From Streptomyces antibioticus (GTDB taxonomy: Bacteria; Actinomycetota; Actinomycetes; Streptomycetales; Streptomycetaceae): DNA of 64,000 nt. The stretch covers positions 3,931,636 through 3,995,635 of the forward strand of contig NZ_CM007717.1 of assembly GCF_002019855.1 (NCBI RefSeq), in the 5' to 3' direction. The position numbers and the translations under genes are program-made. Positions 57,413 to 64,000 of the stretch are shown in pieces (position 1 is the stretch's first letter; each line of letters starts with the position of its first letter). The notes under the pieces were generated by a model that was not told the DNA's origin, made no database searches, and was given only the letters and a program-made list of their open reading frames with translations.

Positions 57413-57862
57413 CTACAGATGCGCGAGCTTCTCCAGCACGGGTGCGGCGGCGCGCAGCTTCGCCCACTCGTCCTCGTCGAGGCCGTCGACCAGCGTGGCC
57501 AGGAAGGCGTTCCGCTTGCGGCGGCTCTCCTCGAGCATGGTCTCGGCCTGCTCGGTCCTGGTGACGACCTTCTGGCGGCGGTCCTCGGGGTGCGGCTCCA
57601 GCCGGACCAGGCCCTTGGCCTCCAGGAGCGCCACGATGCGGGTCATGGACGGCGGCTGGACGTGTTCCTTGCGGGCCAGCTCACCGGGGGTGGCGCTGCC
57701 GCACAGGGACAGGGTGCCGAGCACCGACATCTCGGTCGGGCTCAGCGATTCGTCGACCCGCTGGTGCTTGAGCCGACGGGACAGCCGCATCACGGCGGAT
57801 CGCAGGGAGTTCACGGCGGCAGCGTCGTCGCCATGCGTAAGGTCCGGCATGTTCTTTAACAT
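57413..57862 (-). CDS. MarR-family regulator with possible TTA codon
   Basis: The 149-residue winged-helix protein has LSPTEMSVLGTLSLCGSATP and EHVQPPSMTRIVALLEAKGL, the MarR recognition helix, then PHPEDRRQKVVTRTE, the wing. It should repress its own operon and the MFS gene. ATG 57862 puts a rare TTA leucine codon at position 2 (bldA dependence), while ATG 57850 would skip it. The start region is A/T-rich (GAGTTATGTTAAAGAAC) and could itself be the operator. Confidence 0.9.
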   Translation of the reverse strand: MLKNMPDLTHGDDAAAVNSLRSAVMRLSRRLKHQRVDESLSPTEMSVLGTLSLCGSATPGELARKEHVQPPSMTRIVALLEAKGLVRLEPHPEDRRQKVVTRTEQAETMLEESRRKRNAFLATLVDGLDEDEWAKLRAAAPVLEKLAHL

Positions 57863-57998
57863 AACTCATTACCCTCGCTAAATACCACCCGGGGCCCCAC
57901 CCCCGCTCCGTCTTGAGGAAACGCAGAATCACTCATACGGGTGATACGACCGCGGAACGGCTCCCACCACCCCGAACCGTGCAGCGACCCTCGTAGCC

Positions 57999-58181
57999 AT
58001 GGGGACCAGTGTGCTCAGCCTGCGGATAGACGGGGAGCTGCTCGAACGGCTCCGCCACCATGCTGCGAAAAGGGGAATGAGCGTCCAGGACTATGTGATC
58101 CAGACGCTCATCCGTGACGACTTCGACGAGCGGTTCCAGGCCGCCGTCGAGGAGACGGAGAAGTTCTACGGGCTCACCTGA
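57999..58181 (+). CDS. Ribbon-helix-helix protein
   Basis: The 60-residue protein starts at ATG 57999. It has SVLSLRIDGELLERLRHHAA and KRGMSVQDYVIQTLIRDDFD, the beta-strand and two helices of a ribbon-helix-helix (CopG/Arc) DNA-binding domain. No toxin gene is adjacent, so it is probably an orphan regulator. It is divergent from the MarR gene and convergent with the permease. Confidence 0.82.
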   Translation: MGTSVLSLRIDGELLERLRHHAAKRGMSVQDYVIQTLIRDDFDERFQAAVEETEKFYGLT

Positions 58182-58206
58182 GCCCGTAGCCCCCGTACGA
58201 ACCGGC

Positions 58207-59592
58207 TCAGGTCAGACCGAGCGCCGGCATCAGGTAGTAGAAGGCGAAGACCGCCGAGACCACATACATGGGCACCGGCACCTCCCGGCCCCGCCCGGCC
58301 GCCAGGCGCAGCAGCGCGAAGGTGATGAAGCCCATGCCGATACCGTTGGTGATCGAGTAGGTGAACGGCATCATCACCATCGTGATGAACGCGGGCACGG
58401 CGATCGTGTAGTCGGCCCAGTCGATGTCCTTGACCGAGCCCGCCAGGATCAGGAAGCCCACCGCGAGCAGCGCGGGGGTGGCCGCCTGGGACGGCACCAT
58501 GGTGGCGACGGGCGTGAGGAAGAGCGAGACGGCGAAGAGGCCGCCCGTGACGAGGTTCGCGAAGCCGGTCCGGGCGCCCTCGCCGACACCGGCCGTGGAC
58601 TCCACGAACGCGGTGGTGGCGGAGGAGGAGCTGGCGCCACCGGCGGCGACGGCGAAACCGTCCACGAAGAGCACCTTGCCGATACCGGGCATCTGGCCCT
58701 GGGCGTCGGTCAGCTTCGCCTCGTCGGAGACGCCCATGATCGTGCCCATCGCGTCGAAGAAGCACGACAGCAGGACCGTGAAGACGAACAGGATGCCGGT
58801 CAGCACGCCGACCTTGTGGAAACCGCCGAGGAGGCTGAACTCGCCGATCAGCCCGAAGTCGGGCGTGGCGACCGGGTTGCCGGGCCACTCCGGGACGGTC
58901 AGACCCCAGGACGGGACCGTGGCGACGGCGTTGATGATCAGCGCGAGGACGGTCATGGCGACGATCGAGATCAGGATCGCGCCCGGCACCTTGCGGACGA
59001 TCAGGGCGAGCGTGAGCAGGGAGCCCAGGATGAAGACGAGCACCGGCCAGCCGTTGAGGTGACCGTCGGAACCGAGCTGGAGCGGGACGGTGGTGTGCGC
59101 GGCGTCGGGGATCCGGCTGACGAACCCGGAGTCGACCAGACCGATCAGCATGATGAACAGGCCGATACCGATGGAGATGGCCTTGCGCAGCCCGTACGGC
59201 ACGGCGTTCATCACGCGCTCGCGCAGGCCGGTGGCGACCAGCAGCATCACGATGAAACCGGCCAGGACGACCATGCCCATCGCGTCCGGCCAGGACATCC
59301 GGGGCGCGAGCTGGAGCGCGACGACGGAGTTCACCCCGAGGCCGGCGGCGAGCGCGATCGGCACATTGCCGATGACACCCATCAGCAGGGTGGTGAAGGC
59401 GGCCGTCACACAGGTGGCGGTGACGAGCTGGCCGTTGTCGAGCTGATGCCCGTACATGTCCTTGGCGCTGCCGAGGATGATCGGGTTCAGCACGATGATG
59501 TACGCCATCGCGAAGAAGGTGGCGAAACCGCCACGGATCTCCCTCGGCAGCGTGCTGCCCCGCTCGGAGATCTTGAAGTAGCGGTCGACCAT
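58207..59592 (-). CDS. NCS2-family purine permease (AzgA-like)
   Basis: The 461-residue membrane protein is an NCS2/AzgA-type nucleobase transporter with about 13-14 helices. ATFFAMAYIIVLNPIILGSA, ALAAGLGVNSVVALQLAPRM, TVLLSCFFDAMGTIMGVSDE and SSSSATTAFVESTAGVGEGA are characteristic of the AzgA hypoxanthine/guanine/adenine group. ATG 59592 gives MVDRYFKISERG. The 113-base upstream region is relatively A/T-rich with the dyad-like TATGAACGTATA; no purine riboswitch consensus is visible. Confidence 0.93.
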   Translation of the reverse strand: MVDRYFKISERGSTLPREIRGGFATFFAMAYIIVLNPIILGSAKDMYGHQLDNGQLVTATCVTAAFTTLLMGVIGNVPIALAAGLGVNSVVALQLAPRMSWPDAMGMVVLAGFIVMLLVATGLRERVMNAVPYGLRKAISIGIGLFIMLIGLVDSGFVSRIPDAAHTTVPLQLGSDGHLNGWPVLVFILGSLLTLALIVRKVPGAILISIVAMTVLALIINAVATVPSWGLTVPEWPGNPVATPDFGLIGEFSLLGGFHKVGVLTGILFVFTVLLSCFFDAMGTIMGVSDEAKLTDAQGQMPGIGKVLFVDGFAVAAGGASSSSATTAFVESTAGVGEGARTGFANLVTGGLFAVSLFLTPVATMVPSQAATPALLAVGFLILAGSVKDIDWADYTIAVPAFITMVMMPFTYSITNGIGMGFITFALLRLAAGRGREVPVPMYVVSAVFAFYYLMPALGLT

Positions 59593-59705
59593 TAGAGGTT
59601 CCTACGATCAGAAGTGGACAAACCCAAAACCGTTTCAGTATGAACGTATAAAACCTCGGAACGCCATCTCCGCGCGTAGACCGGTGCGGCCCGTAAGCTG
59701 TCCCC

Positions 59706-59957
59706 ATGGCGAAGTGGACCCCCCAGCACGAGGCGCCGGAGCCCCTGGAGGGCCCCGTGGTCGCCACCATCACCGGCGGCACGATCGTCTGGTTCGTCCT
59801 CTTCCTCGTGCAGCTCCCCTTCTACGGCTGGTTCGACGACCACGGGCATCTGTGGTGGCTGTGGACCTGCCTGGCGGGCGGCGGGCTCGGGCTCATCGGC
59901 ATCTGGTACGTCCGCAAGCGCGACGCCGCCATCAAGCGGACCGAGGCGCTCCGGTAG
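59706..59957 (+). CDS. DUF2530 small membrane protein
   Basis: The 83-residue protein has two transmembrane helices (GTIVWFVLFLVQLPFYGWFD and LWWLWTCLAGGGLGLIGIWY) and a basic C-terminal tail VRKRDAAIKRTEALR. It matches the actinobacterial DUF2530 family from memory. ATG 59706 gives MAKWTPQHEAPEP. It is divergent from the permease and upstream of the P-type ATPase gene. The function is unknown. Confidence 0.85.
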   Translation: MAKWTPQHEAPEPLEGPVVATITGGTIVWFVLFLVQLPFYGWFDDHGHLWWLWTCLAGGGLGLIGIWYVRKRDAAIKRTEALR

Positions 59958-60037
59958 AAACCGGCGTCTCCTCCCCAGGTCGGATCTTCCGGTCCGCCGA
60001 GGGGTGAACCCCCAAGTCCGCACGTACCGTCGATGGC

Positions 60038-62404
60038 ATGACCCATATCGACGCCCCCGCCGGCCTGTCGACGGCCACCGGTCTGACCGCGGCCGAGGTC
60101 GCGGAGCGTGTCGCACGCGGTCAGGTCAACGACGTCCCCGTCCGCAGCAGCCGCAGCGTCGGCGAGATCGTCCGGGCGAACGTCTTCACCCGGTTCAACG
60201 CGATCATCGGCGTCCTGTGGGTGATCATGCTCGGGGTCGCGCCCATCCAGGACGGCCTGTTCGGCTTCGTGATCCTCGCCAACACCGGCATCGGCATCAT
60301 CCAGGAGTGGCGGGCCAAGCAGACCCTGGACTCCCTCGCCGTCATCGGGGAGGCCCGGCCCACCGTCCGGCGCGACGGCGCCGCCCAGGAGGTCGCCACC
60401 GCAGAGATCGTCCTCGACGACCTCATCGAGATCGGCCCCGGCGACAAGATCGTGGTCGACGGGGTGTGCGTGGAGGCCGACGGGCTGGAGATCGACGAGT
60501 CACTGCTCACCGGCGAGGCCGACCCCGTCGTCAAACACAGCGGCGACCCGGTCATGTCGGGCAGCTTCGTGGTGGCCGGCGGCGGCGCCTTCCAGGCCAC
60601 CAAGGTCGGCCGCGAGGCCTACGCCGCCCAGCTCGCCGAGGAGGCGTCCCGGTTCACCCTCGTCCACTCCGAGCTGCGCTCCGGCATCTCCACCATCCTC
60701 AAGTACGTGACCTGGATGATGATCCCGGCCGCGCTCGGTCTGGTCGTCACCCAGCTCTTCGTCAAGGACAACGACCTCAGGGACTCGGTCGCCCGCACCG
60801 TCGGCGGCATCGTCCCCATGGTCCCCGAGGGGCTGGTCCTGCTCACCTCCGTCGCCTTCGCCATCGGGGTCATCCGGCTCGGCCGGAAACAGTGCCTCGT
60901 CCAGGAGCTGCCCGCCATCGAGGGCCTCGCCCGCGTCGACACCGTCTGCCTCGACAAGACCGGCACCCTCACCGAGGGCGGCATGGACGTCAGCGAGGTC
61001 CGGGTCCTGGACGGCGGCGACGGGGCGTACGTACGCCGGGTGCTCGGGGCGCTCGGCGAGTCCGACCCCCGGCCCAACGCCTCCCTCCAGGCGATCATCG
61101 ACGCCTACCCGGACACCGACGCCTGGCGCTGCACCGAGTCCCTGCCCTTTTCCTCCGCCCGCAAGTACAGCGGCGCCAGCTTCAGCGAGGGCAACGGCGA
61201 GAACAGCACCTGGCTGCTCGGCGCCCCGGACGTGCTGCTCGACCCCGGCGACCCCGCCCTCGCCGAAACCGACCGGCTCAACGAACAGGGGCTGCGGGTG
61301 CTGCTGCTGGCCCGCGCCGCCCGCGACCTCGACGACCCGGCGGTGGCCAAGGGCGCCCGGCCCACCGCGCTGGTCGTCCTGGAGCAGCGGCTGCGGCCCG
61401 ACGCCGCCGACACCCTGCGCTACTTCGCCGAGCAGAACGTCCAGGCCAAGGTCATCTCCGGGGACAACGCGGTGTCCGTGGGCGCGGTGGCCGGAAAGCT
61501 CGGTCTGGACGGCCGTACGGTCGACGCGCGGCGGCTGCCCGACGAGCGGGACGCGATGGGGCGCGCGCTGGACGAGGGGACCGTGTTCGGGCGGGTCACC
61601 CCGCAGCAGAAGCGGGACATGGTCGGCGCGCTCCAGGCCCGCGGGCACACCGTGGCGATGACCGGGGACGGGGTGAACGACGTCCTCGCACTGAAGGACG
61701 CGGACATCGGCGTGGCGATGGGCTCGGGGTCGGAGGCCACCCGGGCGGTCGCCCAGATCGTGCTGCTGAACAACAGCTTCGCCACCCTGCCGTCGGTGGT
61801 GGCGGAGGGCCGGCGGGTGATCGGCAACATCACGCGCGTGGCCACGCTGTTCCTGGTCAAGACGGTGTACTCGGTGCTGCTGGCGCTGCTGGTGGTGTGC
61901 TGGCAGGTCGAGTACCCGTTCCTGCCGCGCCATCTGACGCTGCTGTCCACCCTCACCATCGGGGTCCCGGCGTTCTTCCTGGCGCTCGCCCCCAACAAGG
62001 AGCGGGCCCGCCCGCACTTCGTGCGCCGGGTGATGCGGTACTCGATCCCCGGCGGGGTGCTGGCCGGGGTGGCGACCTTCGTGACGTATCTGATCGCCCG
62101 CCACCACTACACCGGGGAGGGCTCGCTGGACGCGGAGACCAGCGTCGCGACGCTCACGCTGTTCCTGATCTCGATGTGGGTCCTGGCGATCATCGCCCGC
62201 CCCTACACCCTGTGGCGGGTGCTGCTGGTGGCCTCGATGGGCGGGGCGTTCCTGCTGGTCCTGGCCGTGCCGTGGCTCCAGGAGTTCTTCGCGCTGAAAC
62301 TGGTCGGCATGACGATGCCGTGGATCGCGGTGGCCGTGGCCGCGGTGGCGGCGGCCGCCCTGGAGGTCACGTGGACCTGGGTCGACCGCCGCTTTCCCGC
62401 GTGA
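60038..62404 (+). CDS. P-type cation ATPase, CtpE-like
   Basis: The 788-residue ion pump has the phosphorylation motif DKTGTLTEGG near residue 306, the TGES-equivalent LLTGEADPV in the actuator domain, the hinge VAMTGDGVNDVLALKDADIG and about ten membrane helices including FTRFNAIIGVLWVIMLGVAP. It lacks N-terminal metal-binding Cys motifs, which argues against the heavy-metal P1B type. It resembles mycobacterial CtpE, a calcium pump. It could act with the calcium-binding proteins of this genome. The substrate is inferred by family. Confidence 0.92.
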   Translation: MTHIDAPAGLSTATGLTAAEVAERVARGQVNDVPVRSSRSVGEIVRANVFTRFNAIIGVLWVIMLGVAPIQDGLFGFVILANTGIGIIQEWRAKQTLDSLAVIGEARPTVRRDGAAQEVATAEIVLDDLIEIGPGDKIVVDGVCVEADGLEIDESLLTGEADPVVKHSGDPVMSGSFVVAGGGAFQATKVGREAYAAQLAEEASRFTLVHSELRSGISTILKYVTWMMIPAALGLVVTQLFVKDNDLRDSVARTVGGIVPMVPEGLVLLTSVAFAIGVIRLGRKQCLVQELPAIEGLARVDTVCLDKTGTLTEGGMDVSEVRVLDGGDGAYVRRVLGALGESDPRPNASLQAIIDAYPDTDAWRCTESLPFSSARKYSGASFSEGNGENSTWLLGAPDVLLDPGDPALAETDRLNEQGLRVLLLARAARDLDDPAVAKGARPTALVVLEQRLRPDAADTLRYFAEQNVQAKVISGDNAVSVGAVAGKLGLDGRTVDARRLPDERDAMGRALDEGTVFGRVTPQQKRDMVGALQARGHTVAMTGDGVNDVLALKDADIGVAMGSGSEATRAVAQIVLLNNSFATLPSVVAEGRRVIGNITRVATLFLVKTVYSVLLALLVVCWQVEYPFLPRHLTLLSTLTIGVPAFFLALAPNKERARPHFVRRVMRYSIPGGVLAGVATFVTYLIARHHYTGEGSLDAETSVATLTLFLISMWVLAIIARPYTLWRVLLVASMGGAFLLVLAVPWLQEFFALKLVGMTMPWIAVAVAAVAAAALEVTWTWVDRRFPA

Positions 62405-62413
62405 TGCCTGCGC

Positions 62414-63226
62414 CTAATTGACGTCGATGAAGTCACCCGCGGCGGAGACCGCCGGGGTGGTCGAGGTGCCCGCGAAGGAGTAGCGGTAGTAGCCGTCCGC
62501 CGACGCCTTGACCGTGGTCTTCAGCGTGCCGGTCGAGCTGGTCTTGATCGTCTTGACGGTGGTGTAGGTGGAGCTGCCCTTCTTCTTGAACTGCAGCTTC
62601 ACCGACTGCGCCGCGTATCCGGCGTACTTGTTGGCGTCCCAGTTGGCGCGGGACAGCTTGCCGGTGACCGTGATGGTCTTGCCCTTCTTCACCGGCTCCG
62701 GCGCGGCGTCGACCGTCAGCTTGGCGGCGCGCTGGACCTTGACGGTGCCCAGGTTGCTCTGCCACTTCATGTCGTCCGCGGACGAGGCGTCGTTGGCGAT
62801 GGCCAGGGCGCCGACCTTCCAGGCACCGGCGTCGCCGTTGCCCAGGTCGTCGTAGTCCGCCGGGGCGTCCGGACGGAACTGGATCTTGGCCGTGCACTTC
62901 AGGACGGTGGAGGAGGACGTGGTGCAGGTGCCCTCGTTGTCACCGAAGATGCTGTCCGACTGCTCGCTGAGCGTGGCACCGCGGTAGAGCACGGGGCCGC
63001 TGATGAAGGAGCCGGCGCTGACATTGGCCGGCTTGGTGACGGTGTAGGTCACGTTGACGGTGACCTTGGTGGTGGGGCCGACCACGACGGTCTTGCCCGC
63101 GTTCACCTTCACGTTGGAGAAGGTGACGTTCAGGCCCGCCGTCGGCGCGGCCTGCGCGGCCGGGACGGCGAGGGCGGACAGGGCGAGGGCACCGGAGGCG
63201 GCGACCACGATGGCGCGCTTGCGCAA
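62414..63226 (-). CDS. Secreted beta-sandwich protein, tandem copy 1
   Basis: The 270-residue protein uses the rare TTG start at 63226 (CTGGGAGTTCTCC upstream) and has a signal peptide (MRKRAIVVAASGALALSALA, then VPAAQAAP). The body is beta-rich with CTTSSSTVLKCTAKI (a probable disulfide). The C-terminal domain contains AAPEPVKKGKTITVTGKLSR and TVKTIKTSSTGTLKTTVKAS, an Ig-like/bacterial surface module. A near-copy lies immediately upstream. It converges on the P-type ATPase with a 9-base gap. The function is unknown. Confidence 0.85.
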   Translation of the reverse strand: MRKRAIVVAASGALALSALAVPAAQAAPTAGLNVTFSNVKVNAGKTVVVGPTTKVTVNVTYTVTKPANVSAGSFISGPVLYRGATLSEQSDSIFGDNEGTCTTSSSTVLKCTAKIQFRPDAPADYDDLGNGDAGAWKVGALAIANDASSADDMKWQSNLGTVKVQRAAKLTVDAAPEPVKKGKTITVTGKLSRANWDANKYAGYAAQSVKLQFKKKGSSTYTTVKTIKTSSTGTLKTTVKASADGYYRYSFAGTSTTPAVSAAGDFIDVN

Positions 63227-63277
63227 GGAGAACTCCCAGGTGAAACGGATCTGCGGAGGAAATGAACGAAGGCGGGC

Positions 63278-64000
63278 CTACTTGACGTCGACGAAGTCGC
63301 CCGCGGCGGTGACCGCCGGGGTGGTCGAGGTGCCCGCGAAGGTGTAGCGGAAGTAGCCGTCGGCGGACGCCTTGACCGTGGTCTTCAGCGCGCCGGTCGT
63401 GCTGGTCTTGATGGTCTTGACCGTGGTGTAGGTGGAGCTGTTCTTCTTGCGGAACTGGAGCTTCACCGACTGGGTCGAGTAGCCGTGGTACTTACCGTCG
63501 TCCCAGTTGGCGCGGGACAGCTTGCCGGTGACCGTGATGGTCTTGCCCTTCTTGACCGGCTCCGGCGCGGCGTTGACCGTCAGCTTGGAGTACCGCTGGA
63601 GCTTGGTGGTGGCGATGCCGTCGGCCTCGGCGTAGCCGACCTTGCTCCAGTCGATGACGTCCTCGTCGGCCCCGTACTGGTCGTTCCAGTCGATGACGTA
63701 GCCGACGGCCTTCCAGCCGGTGGCGTCGGCGTTCCACAGCTCGTCACGCGGCCGGATGTCGACGGTGCCCTTGCAGGTGGCGACCGTGGCCGAGGTGGCG
63801 GTGCAGGCGGGGTACTTGTCGCCCCACAGGACGTTGGCCGGGGCGCTGGAGGAGCCGCGGTAGATCAGCAGGTCGATCTCGGTGTCGGGGGCCTTCACGT
63901 CGATGTCGGCCGAGTGGGTCACCTTGAAGGTGACGGGCACGGTGACCTTGTTCGTGGTGCCGACGACGATCGGCTTGCCGTTGTTGATCTTCACGCTGGA
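63278..64000 (-). CDS. Secreted beta-sandwich protein, tandem copy 2, 5' end off window
   Basis: About 240 codons are visible; the frame is open to base 64000 and its start and signal peptide lie beyond the window. The C-terminal half (AAPEPVKKGKTITVTGKLSR, then RANWDDGKYHGYSTQSVKLQ and TSTTPAVTAAGDFVDV) is almost the same as that of the neighbouring gene. The N-terminal part is diverged and contains IDLLIYRGSSSAPANVLWGD and CTATSATVATCKGTVDIRP. The pair is a tandem duplication. Confidence 0.87.
   Translation of the reverse strand, partial: SSVKINNGKPIVVGTTNKVTVPVTFKVTHSADIDVKAPDTEIDLLIYRGSSSAPANVLWGDKYPACTATSATVATCKGTVDIRPRDELWNADATGWKAVGYVIDWNDQYGADEDVIDWSKVGYAEADGIATTKLQRYSKLTVNAAPEPVKKGKTITVTGKLSRANWDDGKYHGYSTQSVKLQFRKKNSSTYTTVKTIKTSTTGALKTTVKASADGYFRYTFAGTSTTPAVTAAGDFVDVK

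Noticed and set aside
59593..59705. Possible purine riboswitch before the NCS2 permease
   Set aside because: The conserved purine-aptamer core sequences are not present.
1..64000. tRNA or rRNA genes, CRISPR arrays, IS elements or prophage
   Set aside because: I saw no repeat-spacer pattern, transposase, integrase or T-loop-like sequence supporting any of these.

Overview
The window is high-GC actinobacterial chromosome, almost certainly Streptomyces. Third codon positions are nearly all G or C, GTG starts and ATGA/GTGA stop-start overlaps are common, and there are Streptomyces-type families (NsdA-like, XRE-DUF5753, DUF397, DUF6879, a DtxR-type iron regulator, a 4CL-type ligase). From memory, not by search, gene content and order up to serC resemble the S. 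coelicolor SCO44xx down to SCO43xx region. I see no rRNA, tRNA, CRISPR array, insertion sequence, integrase or phage gene.

Layout. 0-5 kb: an acyl-CoA degradation locus (two acyl-CoA dehydrogenases and an amidohydrolase, divergent from an AMP-forming acyl-CoA ligase) around a control region with two TetR-like operators. 5-8.4 kb: a calcium-binding EF-hand protein, a STAS anti-anti-sigma protein, and a sigma / zinc-finger anti-sigma pair. 8.4-18.9 kb: purU, a small conserved actinomycete gene, a solute-binding lipoprotein, a proline-rich membrane protein with repeated TQYIPP-like motifs, an NsdA-like regulator, a solitary primase-polymerase-like protein, a two-gene ABC exporter and an alpha/beta hydrolase whose nucleophile is Ala. 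19-27.5 kb: the DmdR1-type iron regulator with an antiparallel ORF, a SIS sugar isomerase, a PAS/GAF protein, a GNAT enzyme, a structured leader with two tiny ORFs ahead of an isopenicillin-N-synthase-like oxygenase, a citrate-synthase paralog and pdxH.

27.5-37.6 kb: one long leftward catabolic operon, read from its promoter as TIGR03084-type protein, AtuA-like protein, carboxyltransferase, biotin carboxylase, acyl-CoA dehydrogenase, 4CL-type ligase, enoyl-CoA hydratase and TetR regulator. Tight overlaps and complementary enzymes suggest activation, desaturation, carboxylation and hydration of an unsaturated or branched carboxylic acid. 37.7-44.7 kb: an EamA exporter, a FemABX aminoacyltransferase, a fused FAD/Fe-S 2-hydroxyacid dehydrogenase and serC.

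44.7-49.3 kb is the most distinctive regulatory block: three DUF397 genes repeated with exact 215-bp spacing, an XRE-DUF5753 regulator, a HATPase kinase-like protein, a second XRE-DUF5753 regulator and a DUF6879 protein. 49.3-64 kb holds a GH5-CBM2 cellulase behind a CebR-type palindrome, secreted proteins, an SGNH hydrolase, an aldo/keto reductase, ThpR, a MarR/MFS pair, a ribbon-helix-helix protein, an NCS2 permease, a CtpE-like P-type ATPase and two tandem secreted paralogs, the last cut by the window end.
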